Assembly: GCA_021793945.1 (NCBI GenBank)
Contig: JAJYRT010000070.1
Coordinates: forward strand, 1 to 9,110
DNA length: 9,110 bases
Direction: 5' to 3'
From: Thermoplasmata archaeon
Lineage (GTDB): Archaea; Thermoplasmatota; Thermoplasmata; Thermoplasmatales; Thermoplasmataceae
The position numbers were made by a program, and so were the translations under genes. Below, one piece after another: positions 1-6,723 of the stretch. How positions within the stretch are numbered: position 1 is the stretch's first letter; each line of letters starts with the position of its first letter. Below the pieces are notes generated by a model. It was not told where the DNA came from and ran no database searches. It saw only the letters and a list, made by a program, of their open reading frames with translations.

Positions 1-839
1 ACCTGAGCAACTATCTAGGCGTACAGGTAGGGAATAATACCTACCACGAACCTTTCGGCATCCCATTCCAGGGAATGCTTCCAAAGGGCATGGCTTTCGC
101 GCCTACACTGCAACAGATAAAGAATGCCACAAAAGGAAACTATCCTAGCTATGACCCAGCCAAAGCAATCAATACATGGGATAAATTCGTCAATACATCA
201 GTAGGTATGACCAATCTTAGTTTGACACGATCTGGTGGAACCGGACCGACCCTTTACAAAGGTTCGCAACTTGTGGTGCCGTTCATGATACCCATAGGCG
301 ATCCAGTCGATGCAGGAATGGCAGCGGTTTGGGGGGCAGCTCTCTCGCAATATCTTGGCGTAAAGCTAGACCTGGTGACTGTAACGTACACTCAACTGTA
401 TGTGACATTTGCTATACAGGGCCAGAATCCAATGGCAATTAACTGGGGTGGATGGTCTCCAGATTATCCGTACCCGTCTGACTACATGCTGCCAATGGCA
501 AACCCAGTAAACGGGTCGCTATACATGGGCGCCAATTCACTCACATATGCATGGTTTGAAAACACCACCAACCCATCCCACAATACTACGGAAGCACACA
601 TCATGAAACAAATGAGCGAATTGTACATAAACGCAACATCCAATCCTGCATTAGCACAGAAATACTTCGTGAAGATGGACTACGAATTTGTGAACATGTC
701 ATTTGCAATTGACATTGAACAGCAGAATGCCTTTGTGTTGACAGCTCCTTCAGTGAACCAGCATTTAGTTGCACAGTATCAGACAAACGTGATGCTTGGT
801 CCAACAGGATTTCTGTATAACTATCTGCAGATGAGCTAA
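1..839 (+). CDS. Extracellular solute-binding protein, family 5 (peptide/oligosaccharide ABC importer), C-terminal part
   Basis: The frame is open from base 3 to the TAA at 837-839, so the gene begins before the window and about 278 residues are visible. The methionine at 75 is internal. The WGGWSPDYPYPSDYM stretch (bases 444-488) fits the W-x-x-D-Y-P-x-P region conserved near the C-terminal lobe of SBP_bac_5 proteins, which hold the substrate outside the membrane and deliver it to DppBC-type permeases. No hydrophobic C-terminal anchor is visible, so any membrane anchor would be at the missing N-terminus. Nine N-X-S/T sequons occur in the visible part, as expected for a glycosylated surface protein of an acidophilic archaeon. 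The gene is convergent to the dpp operon, not part of it, so pairing with that transporter is inference. The ligand may be peptide or sugar; the sequence does not decide. Confidence 0.85.
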   Translation, partial: LSNYLGVQVGNNTYHEPFGIPFQGMLPKGMAFAPTLQQIKNATKGNYPSYDPAKAINTWDKFVNTSVGMTNLSLTRSGGTGPTLYKGSQLVVPFMIPIGDPVDAGMAAVWGAALSQYLGVKLDLVTVTYTQLYVTFAIQGQNPMAINWGGWSPDYPYPSDYMLPMANPVNGSLYMGANSLTYAWFENTTNPSHNTTEAHIMKQMSELYINATSNPALAQKYFVKMDYEFVNMSFAIDIEQQNAFVLTAPSVNQHLVAQYQTNVMLGPTGFLYNYLQMS

Positions 840-1259
840 ACTTAAAAATATTTTTATTTTTTTTATTTATTAACCAATGTAATTTTTTTTATTTGCGTCC
901 GGTTATGACGGCCTCCACTTTTGTTCTACCTTAAGTCCAATTCTCATATCCATTTACTAATCGTAATTTAACCCAGATCTTCAGGAGAAGACCTTATCAT
1001 TCATTCCACAAAATCTGGTCCAATTATTTTGCTACTACAGATGGAAAATAAGCCAGGTGAATGCCCTGCAGAATTTTGTCTGTCTTCTAAAAGAGGAGAA
1101 TAGTGAAATTGACTCAAGGCGAAGGAGAGAGCGCCTGCCATGTTATCGTAGCTGAGGATGTGGAGAAAGAAACCATTCGTGTTCATGAATTAAAACATAT
1201 TTCAAATAACGTGAAATATACCAATATTGTCATTCAATCCAAACTGAATTTGAGAGGTA
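840..1259. other. Intergenic region between convergent units; no confident gene, possible gene debris
   Basis: After the T tracts this 420-base stretch holds no gene I can support. On the plus strand, an open frame without a start runs from 972 to the TAG at 1101-1103 and reads like protein (a CPAEFC segment near its end). A GTG frame begins at 1103, preceded by GAGGAG at 1093-1098, and runs to 1348, but its last 89 bases lie antisense to the membrane protein gene. The two frames differ by one base shift and could be one decayed gene. A five-base inverted repeat, AGGCG/CGCCT, lies around 1118-1137. I recognise no RNA family, insertion sequence end or CRISPR repeat here. Confidence 0.5.
844..890 (+). 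terminator. Oligo-T terminator after the solute-binding protein gene
   Basis: Five bases after the stop codon there is a T5 run (851-855), a T8 run (857-864) and a second T8 run (883-890). Oligo-T tracts on the non-template strand are sufficient signals for archaeal RNA polymerase termination. The short palindrome of A5-T-A-T5 at 844-855 is too weak to count as a real stem. No GC-rich hairpin is present. Confidence 0.6.
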
Positions 1260-1589
1260 TTACGATGACCATCTCTTCTTGTAATAGTTTATTTCGTAAA
1301 ATAGTGCTAAGCTCTCTGAGAATAGAATTACCAAAACAGTATAAATGAGCAGTATGCCAGAGTTTGGAAAATAATGTTCTATAGCATTGTTCGCAGAAAA
1401 GAAACCTGGCACATAGCTGTAGGCTTGGCCAATTATCAGGCCATCTAAAAAGATACAGCCAACAATGTAAAACGCTTTCACAAAGTCTCCGAAAATATAG
1501 GATAGGAGTTCTTTCCTGCTCAGATCCCTTGCAGATACCTCCTTATAAGCATCTCTCTTATCGCGAATAGGCGGCTTGTCTACTGACAT
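1260..1589 (-). CDS. Small two-helix membrane protein of unknown function, last gene of the dpp operon
   Basis: I do not recognise this 109-residue protein. A longer frame runs back to 1646, but the ATG at 1589 has GGAG seven bases upstream and is the likely start. The N-terminal 36 residues are charged (KPPIRDKRD, then RDLSRKE) and probably cytoplasmic. Two hydrophobic segments follow, at about residues 37-58 and 78-98, joined by a short loop with NN and HYFPNSG. The protein ends in a basic KKRW tail. By the positive-inside rule both ends face the cytoplasm. Its start lies 32 bases inside the 3' end of dppF in another frame, a spacing that suggests coupled translation with the ATPase. It could be an accessory subunit of the importer or an unrelated passenger; the sequence does not decide. 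The hydrophobic pattern, ribosome site and operon position make a real gene likely. Confidence 0.7.
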   Translation of the reverse strand: MSVDKPPIRDKRDAYKEVSARDLSRKELLSYIFGDFVKAFYIVGCIFLDGLIIGQAYSYVPGFFSANNAIEHYFPNSGILLIYTVLVILFSESLALFYEINYYKKRWSS

Positions 1590-3018
1590 CTGCAAACTCC
1601 GGTTGAGAGCTGCTTTCGGGGGCATCATATAGAAGGCACGATGCAAAATGTCCCGGTCTGATCTCTCTCAGTTGTGGAACTTTTGGATCAATTAGTTTTA
1701 TTGTGAATCCATCTCTAGTTGAATTTGGAATTATCTCCTTTATGGCTTTAAATCTCACGCCGTTTGGCAAAGAACGCTCCTTTTCTATGACTTTATTTAT
1801 TAGATCTACCATTTCATCATTTGATTTGAATGCGGACACAAAGCTAATCTCGACAGAATTTCCATCTTCGTCAACAACTATTTCGTTCACTTCTGGCAAG
1901 ATGGCTAGCTCAGGGTTCCTGAATTGATCGAACATGGTCTGCAGGGGAACACTCATGTCCCTGGGTGACCACCCACATACAGGTAATGCGACAGGGCATC
2001 TGGGGTGAAAATGGCATCCTTTAGGAGGATCAGAAGGACTTGGTATTTCGCCTTCCAGCACAACTCTTTCAACCTTGGTCTTAGGATCAGGCACGGGTAT
2101 TGCAGAGAGAAGTGCCTTGGTGTAAGGGTGGAGCATATCTGTGAATAGGCGATCCGTTTCGGCTAGTTCAACAATTTTCCCCAGATACATAACCGCAACT
2201 CTGTCCGACATCATCCTGATCACACTCAAGTGATGAGAAATAAATAGATAAGTGATGCCTCTCCTTTCCTGGACATCCTTGAGTATATTCAATATCTGGG
2301 CCTGGACTGATACATCAAGTGCAGAAGTTGGTTCATCCAGCACCAGGAGTTTTGGTTCGATTGAAATAGCTCTTGCGAGTCCAATTCTCTGTCTTTGGCC
2401 CCCACTGAATTCATGGGGGAACCTGTACATATGATCCTCATTCAGTCCTATCTCACTGAGAAGTTCAGCAGTTCTCTTCTCTATTTCCTCATTGCTCATG
2501 TCCGTAAGTAATTTCATTGGCTCAGCGATTATGTCCTTGACGAGTTTTCTTGGATCGAGTGAACTGAACGGGTCCTGAAATACGGGTTGCATGATTTTTC
2601 TTTTCTCGATTATTTCTCTATTTGACTTTTTTGACAGGGAATATTTCTTCCTGAGAGGAATCAACTCTTTCAATACGGTTTCCGCTTCTGTATCATTTTG
2701 GTTCTCATTTTTCCTGTCTCTTATTTCCTGCAGTTCTGTTTCAAGCTTAATTATGTTTTCCATTTCTTCACCTGGAACATCATAATATATTTCACCTTCA
2801 GTTGGATCTATGAGTCTCAATATTGTTCTTCCAAGGGTCGTTTTTCCGCATCCAGTCTCTCCGACAATTCCAAGCGTCTCCCCCTCTCTGACCCAGAAAG
2901 TTACACCATCTACTGCCTTTACAACTCCCTTATTTCTGAAGCCGGATGTAATTGGGAAGTACTTCTTCACGTTTGTGACAAAGAGAACGATATCTTTCTG
3001 ATTTTTATCGCTTTCCAT
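1558..3018 (-). CDS. dppF: Dipeptide/oligopeptide ABC transporter ATP-binding protein, DppF/OppF type, with two inserts
   Basis: This is one of two ATPases that energise the importer from the cytoplasmic face. Visible motifs are Walker A GETGCGKT (53-60), Q-loop Gln148, signature FSGGQRQR (204-211), Walker B LLVLDEP (224-230), D-loop SALD (232-235) and switch His262. The residue after the switch histidine is His263, where this family normally has Asp or Asn. At 486 residues it is far longer than the usual 310-350. A charged insert of about 60 residues lies between Walker A and the Q-loop (about 80-143). The C-terminal oligopeptide-transporter domain has Cys335-x5-Cys341-x6-Cys348, but the fourth cysteine, Cys461, is displaced by an insert of about 90 residues. 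The start is two bases after the dppD stop, with GGAGG ten bases upstream. The stop overlaps the next gene by 32 bases. Confidence 0.92.
   Translation of the reverse strand: MESDKNQKDIVLFVTNVKKYFPITSGFRNKGVVKAVDGVTFWVREGETLGIVGETGCGKTTLGRTILRLIDPTEGEIYYDVPGEEMENIIKLETELQEIRDRKNENQNDTEAETVLKELIPLRKKYSLSKKSNREIIEKRKIMQPVFQDPFSSLDPRKLVKDIIAEPMKLLTDMSNEEIEKRTAELLSEIGLNEDHMYRFPHEFSGGQRQRIGLARAISIEPKLLVLDEPTSALDVSVQAQILNILKDVQERRGITYLFISHHLSVIRMMSDRVAVMYLGKIVELAETDRLFTDMLHPYTKALLSAIPVPDPKTKVERVVLEGEIPSPSDPPKGCHFHPRCPVALPVCGWSPRDMSVPLQTMFDQFRNPELAILPEVNEIVVDEDGNSVEISFVSAFKSNDEMVDLINKVIEKERSLPNGVRFKAIKEIIPNSTRDGFTIKLIDPKVPQLREIRPGHFASCLLYDAPESSSQPEFADVSRQAAYSR
1597..1600 (-). promoter_or_regulatory. 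Ribosome binding site deciding the start of the small membrane protein
   Basis: On the minus strand CCGGAG precedes the ATG at 1589, leaving seven bases between GGAG and the start codon. This favours the 109-residue protein over the 128-residue frame beginning at 1646. The site sits inside the dppF reading frame. Confidence 0.6.
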
Positions 3019-3020
3019 AA

Positions 3021-4583
3021 TTAATTTTCCTCCACTTCGTTTGAATAAAGAAAACAGGCTACCTTGTGATCTTTTTCAATTTCTACAAGTTTTGGCTTCT
3101 TTTCCGAGCAAATATCCATCTTGAACTTACACCTTGGATGGAACCTGCAGCCTGTTGGTGGTGATATCAAGTTCGGAACGGTTCCAGGGATCGACTCAAG
3201 TTTCAGGGTCCTATCCCTCTTCTTATCCGCCCTCGGTACAGAAGCCATCAATCCAATTGTGTATGGGTGCTTCATGTTGGAAAAAATTGTCTCGACTGGG
3301 GCAGATTCAACCAGATTCCCTGCATACATGACCCCAACCCTCTGGCACATTTCAGCAATCACGGCAAGGTCATGGGTTATGAAAAGTACCGCACTGTCTG
3401 TAACGGTATTGAGATTCTTAATTAATTCCAGGATCTGCGCTTGTGTAGTCACATCAAGGGCTGTAGTGGGTTCATCGGCTATTAACATCTTCGGGTTTGA
3501 AGCCAGTGCCATTGCAATCATGGCCCTTTGAAGCATTCCACCGCTCATCTCGTGAGGATAGGAATCTATAACTCTTTCTGCCCCGGCTATGTTAACCAGT
3601 TTGAGTAACTCCAAGGTTCTTCTTCTTGCCTCATGCAAGAAAGGTCTTTCATATTGTTTCTTCATCAATATCTGTTTAAGCCTGAAGGAAATAGTCCTCC
3701 CAGTCATTCCCTTTCTTATCTCTTTAATCTCATTTCCTATTCTGCTTGCATTTACTTCATCGTTCTTTTCTTCATACCTTGTCATTTCCATGTTAAGGTC
3801 AAGTAGTTTTTCTCGATCCTTGAAATATTCCCTTTCCTCAAAAACAGCCTGAAGATTAACCCCCTTTTTTTCTGCAAGAAGGAGTTCATACATTTTCTCC
3901 TTTTTATCATTGATACTCATTGTGCTCTTTGAAAGTTCTAATATTTTCAACTCTGCATCAGGAACTCCATATTCCCTAGTCCAGGTATTTATTTCTTTCA
4001 GGGCTTTATCGGTCCCCTTTATCGTTTCAAGATAATCCATGAATGAGTCACTTTTTTCACGATCGATGTTTTCTCTTCTTATGATCGAATTTGCAATATC
4101 GATTCTGTTGTGTATCAAAATAGATTCGCCGATCTGTTCACCGATTCGTATGACAGGGTTCATGGCAAGAAATGGTTCTTGAAATATCATTGCAATCTTA
4201 TCCCCTCTTATTTTGGAGATAATTTCGTTGTGTCTTTTTATCATCCTCTTGTTTCTTTTTATTCTTACGTCTGTTTCGCTCCTGATATCTATTTTGGCCA
4301 GCTTATTCAGATCGCCTATTATGTTAAAATCATCAACATATATTTTTCCGTGGGTAATCCTTCCGGGAGGGTCCTGTATCAGGTCCATTACTGAAAGGGC
4401 TGTAACACTTTTACCACATCCACTTTCCCCCACAAGTCCAAAAATCTCACCCTTCCTGATCTCAAAAGAAAGGTTGTCTATAGCTTTCACTATACCCTTC
4501 GAGGTGAAGAATTTGGTGCTGAGGTTTTCAACCCGTAAGTAAACGGATTCTTCATTTTCAACTAGTTTATCTTCAACGAGCAT
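3021..4583 (-). CDS. dppD: Dipeptide/oligopeptide ABC transporter ATP-binding protein, DppD/OppD type, with long central insert
   Basis: This is the second ATPase of the importer. It has Walker A GESGCGKS (52-59), Q-loop Gln135 in IFQEP, signature MSGGMLQR (346-353), Walker B MLIADEP (366-372), D-loop TALD (374-377) and switch His404 in ITHD. All catalytic motifs are intact. The length of 520 residues compares with about 320-350 for typical DppD. Most of the excess is between Q-loop and signature: 211 residues separate them where about 60-70 are usual. The insert (about 160-315) is rich in Lys, Glu and Arg and looks helical, possibly coiled coil. The C-terminal domain has Cys479-x5-Cys485-x6-Cys492-x17-Cys510, the motif that binds a [4Fe-4S] cluster in characterised bacterial DppD. 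The gene starts five bases after dppC, with GAAGGT seven bases before the ATG. Confidence 0.92.
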   Translation of the reverse strand: MLVEDKLVENEESVYLRVENLSTKFFTSKGIVKAIDNLSFEIRKGEIFGLVGESGCGKSVTALSVMDLIQDPPGRITHGKIYVDDFNIIGDLNKLAKIDIRSETDVRIKRNKRMIKRHNEIISKIRGDKIAMIFQEPFLAMNPVIRIGEQIGESILIHNRIDIANSIIRRENIDREKSDSFMDYLETIKGTDKALKEINTWTREYGVPDAELKILELSKSTMSINDKKEKMYELLLAEKKGVNLQAVFEEREYFKDREKLLDLNMEMTRYEEKNDEVNASRIGNEIKEIRKGMTGRTISFRLKQILMKKQYERPFLHEARRRTLELLKLVNIAGAERVIDSYPHEMSGGMLQRAMIAMALASNPKMLIADEPTTALDVTTQAQILELIKNLNTVTDSAVLFITHDLAVIAEMCQRVGVMYAGNLVESAPVETIFSNMKHPYTIGLMASVPRADKKRDRTLKLESIPGTVPNLISPPTGCRFHPRCKFKMDICSEKKPKLVEIEKDHKVACFLYSNEVEEN

Positions 4584-4588
4584 TTATA

Positions 4589-5593
4589 TTACCTTCTTAA
4601 TTTTGGATCGAGAACGTCTCTGAGGCCATCTCCCATCAGGTTTATTGCGACAGTGAAAATGAGCAGGAATATGCCTGGCATGACAATCGGCCACCAGATT
4701 GTGCTAGATAGTACCTGGCCAGTTGCGAGGTTAAGATAAGGCTCAGCAAGGTATGGCTGGCCTATGTTTAAAAGGTTGCCCAGTTCCGGAAAAAACACCC
4801 CTCCAATATGAAAACCTATAAAGTCAAGTCCCGCAAATATCTGCACTATTGATCCAAGATCCAGTGAAAACTGAACGAAAACAGCGGATAGAACGTTTGG
4901 CATTACGTGGACAAAGACATTCCTGATTCTAGATGATCCAGACGCTGTCGCTGCCTCCACAAATTTAAGTGATTTGATAGTCAGGGCATTTCCTCTGCTT
5001 AATCTTGCATAAATTGGCCACCATATAATAGTCAGGGCAATTATCACATCAGTAGAACTTCCGGAAGGTATGACTCTGGTTAGGATCACAGCCATTGCAA
5101 TGGCAAAAACCAGGAACGGTATGCTGAAGAATATATCTGTAATTCTCATTACAATTTCGTCCAGCAATCCCCCATAATACCCGGCAATTGTTCCAATAAC
5201 TACCCCGGTTACTGCTCCCAGTGCAACTATCAGGAGAGAAGAACCCAGATCATATTTCAGGGATGCCAGTATGGAGGGTAATATCGGAATGTTGTATTCT
5301 GTAGTTCCCAGCCAGTAATACCAACCACCTACTGTAGTTGGCGCAATTGGTTGTGCTGAGGCAGAGGGAGTCTGGCCATGCAGGAACGCCAGCATGCTGG
5401 ATAAATTCGTAACCCCGAGATATTGCGGATAAAGCGCATCAAGCAAAGCAATCAGGAAATAAATTATCGTGATAATCATTCCAACAAAAGCTATTCTGGT
5501 TTTCACTAAGAGCTTCAACGTTGTCTTTAAATTTTCCAGTCCAGGGTATCTCCTTTTTTCTCCACCTTTAGCAGCAAACACATTAGCATCCAT
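4589..5593 (-). CDS. dppC: Dipeptide/oligopeptide ABC transporter permease, DppC type
   Basis: This is an inner permease subunit that pairs with DppB to form the membrane channel. A first hydrophobic helix (about 33-53) is followed by a long external loop (about 54-110) and a five-helix BPD_transp_1 core. The cytoplasmic EAA loop that docks on an ATPase is at about 210-235 (KFVEAATASG...). The C-terminal pattern N-L-M-G-D-G-L-R-D-x-L-D-P is diagnostic of the DppC family. The 334-residue length is slightly above the usual 280-310, mostly in the external loop. Two ATGs lie six bases apart, at 5599 and 5593. GAGGT directly abuts the first but sits six bases before the second, so I chose 5593. 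The gene starts nine bases after the dppB stop and ends five bases before dppD. Confidence 0.93.
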   Translation of the reverse strand: MDANVFAAKGGEKRRYPGLENLKTTLKLLVKTRIAFVGMIITIIYFLIALLDALYPQYLGVTNLSSMLAFLHGQTPSASAQPIAPTTVGGWYYWLGTTEYNIPILPSILASLKYDLGSSLLIVALGAVTGVVIGTIAGYYGGLLDEIVMRITDIFFSIPFLVFAIAMAVILTRVIPSGSSTDVIIALTIIWWPIYARLSRGNALTIKSLKFVEAATASGSSRIRNVFVHVMPNVLSAVFVQFSLDLGSIVQIFAGLDFIGFHIGGVFFPELGNLLNIGQPYLAEPYLNLATGQVLSSTIWWPIVMPGIFLLIFTVAINLMGDGLRDVLDPKLRR

Positions 5594-5599
5594 GTTCAT

Positions 5600-5604
5600 A
5601 CCTC
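5600..5604 (-). promoter_or_regulatory. Ribosome binding site deciding the dppC start
   Basis: GAGGT on the minus strand overlaps the dppB stop codon region. It leaves no spacer to the ATG at 5599 but a normal six-base spacer to the ATG at 5593. The choice removes two N-terminal residues from the protein. Confidence 0.6.
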
Positions 5605-6685
5605 AGTATCTTATTCTAGGGTCAACAAACGCATACACAATATCAACTATAAGATTAGCAGACACAAGCAGCAAACCGAATATGAGTGTCGTACCGGCAA
5701 TTCCATATATCTGGAGTGTCGGGAGTGCTGAATTCACAGTCAGTAGTCCTATGCCAGGATAGGCAAATACCTTCTCTATTAGTACAACGCCTCCAAGCAG
5801 GCCAGCGAATAGAAGGCCCATCACGGTTATGGTGGGAATAAGTGCATTTCTGCGCACATGCCTCTTTATTACCTGATTCTCGTTCACACCCTTTGCTCTG
5901 GCGGTCTTAACATACTCCTGATTAGCAGAGTCAACCATTCCAGCCCTTATAAACCTCAATATCCCAGCGAGTATTCCGTAAGTCAGCGCAAGTACAGGTA
6001 ATACTATGTGCATGAATCCTCCCCAAGCAGCCGACGGGTCACCGTTTAGAAGTGCATCAAGTATGAATATGTGTGTTGGGTATGATGTGCCATTTGCCAT
6101 CCATACCGGGGTATGAATTAGCACAGCTTCAGGATAAACCCCCGTAAGGGGGAATATCTGCCACGGGGCTCCACCAACTGTTTTAGCTCCAAATATAATT
6201 TGAAGCAGCAGAGCAAGCCAGAAAGCAGGCATGGCATAACCAAATAGAGAAAAAATTCTTCCGCTCTGATCGGCCACTGAATTAGGTCTAGCCCCGATGT
6301 AAGTGCCGAGAGGAATAGCTATAATAATAGAAAGCACGGTTGCACCTACTGCCAACTGAGCTGTATTTGGAAGATACAGGGCGATAAGTGAAAGAACTGA
6401 TCCTGTGTACCCACCTCCTGCAGCCATGTATCCCCAGTTACCATGTAACAGATTGCTTAAATAATCTAAATACTGAACTGGCACCGGGTAATTCAGCCCC
6501 AATAATTTGATGGCATTGGCTGTATCAAGTGCCTTAGCCTCCGGAGTTTTAGCACCAGCCGTGTAAGGTGCTATTAAATAAGTTGTGGGCAAACTTCTCA
6601 TCAGAATAAAAATGAGCAAAGTCAATCCAAGAATTGTCGGTATTAAAACCAGAAGCCTGCGAACGATGTAATACCTTAGCTCCAT
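5603..6685 (-). CDS. dppB: Dipeptide/oligopeptide ABC transporter permease, DppB type
   Basis: First gene of the operon and partner of DppC in the membrane. The N-terminus (MELRYYIVRRLLVLIPTILG) is the classic DppB start, with one helix at about 11-29. An external segment follows (about 31-97), including the GLNYPVPVQYLDYL region typical of the N-terminal domain. The remaining helices lie at about 110-131, 145-166, 227-247, 285-303 and 329-354. The EAA cytoplasmic loop is at 257-284 (EYVKTARAKG...), and the C-terminus ends in VDPRIRY as usual for the family. The external loop at about 167-225 is large. Length, 360 residues, is near the upper end of the family range. No convincing Shine-Dalgarno precedes the ATG; a TATA-like box about 26 bases upstream suggests a leaderless message. 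Confidence 0.94.
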   Translation of the reverse strand: MELRYYIVRRLLVLIPTILGLTLLIFILMRSLPTTYLIAPYTAGAKTPEAKALDTANAIKLLGLNYPVPVQYLDYLSNLLHGNWGYMAAGGGYTGSVLSLIALYLPNTAQLAVGATVLSIIIAIPLGTYIGARPNSVADQSGRIFSLFGYAMPAFWLALLLQIIFGAKTVGGAPWQIFPLTGVYPEAVLIHTPVWMANGTSYPTHIFILDALLNGDPSAAWGGFMHIVLPVLALTYGILAGILRFIRAGMVDSANQEYVKTARAKGVNENQVIKRHVRRNALIPTITVMGLLFAGLLGGVVLIEKVFAYPGIGLLTVNSALPTLQIYGIAGTTLIFGLLLVSANLIVDIVYAFVDPRIRY

Positions 6686-6701
6686 ATATCTACCAAAGCT
6701 A

Positions 6702-6723
6702 AATATATTATTTAATTCTTTTT
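6702..6723 (-). promoter_or_regulatory. BRE/TATA-like promoter of the dpp operon
   Basis: On the minus strand a purine-rich AAAAAGAA (6723-6716) leads into TTAAATAA (6715-6708), followed by TATATTT. The box centre lies about 26 bases before the A of the dppB ATG at 6685, the normal archaeal TATA-to-start distance, so transcription would begin at or next to the start codon. A second TATA-like run, TTTATATAT (6763-6755), would give a leader of about 48 bases and is an alternative. The assignment rests on base pattern and spacing only. Confidence 0.5.

Noticed and set aside
903..953. A 16-codon minus-strand frame ending in KVEQKWRPS, which looked like the tail of a transposase.
   Set aside because: Too short to support; no terminal inverted repeats or target duplications are visible around it.
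973..1018. Inverted repeat CCAGAT...ATCTGG enclosing a TCTTC/GAAGA hairpin, considered as a structured RNA or IS end.
   Set aside because: Stems of five and six bases with a long loop are expected by chance in 400 bases, and no conserved family is recognised.
1103..1348. An 81-residue plus-strand frame with a GTG start and a GAGGAG site.
   Set aside because: Its last 89 bases run antisense to the hydrophobic C-terminus of the membrane protein, the start is non-ATG, and I recognise no family. Kept only as a possible relic in the findings.
1260..1646. A longer, 128-residue version of the small membrane protein starting at 1646.
   Set aside because: The ATG at 1589 has GGAG at seven bases; the extra 19 residues lie wholly within dppF coding sequence and add no recognisable feature.
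2698..3024. Plus-strand frames of 60-136 residues opposite the two ATPase genes, including 3121-3531.
   Set aside because: They are antisense shadows of genes with complete, ordered ABC ATPase motifs and have no recognisable content of their own.
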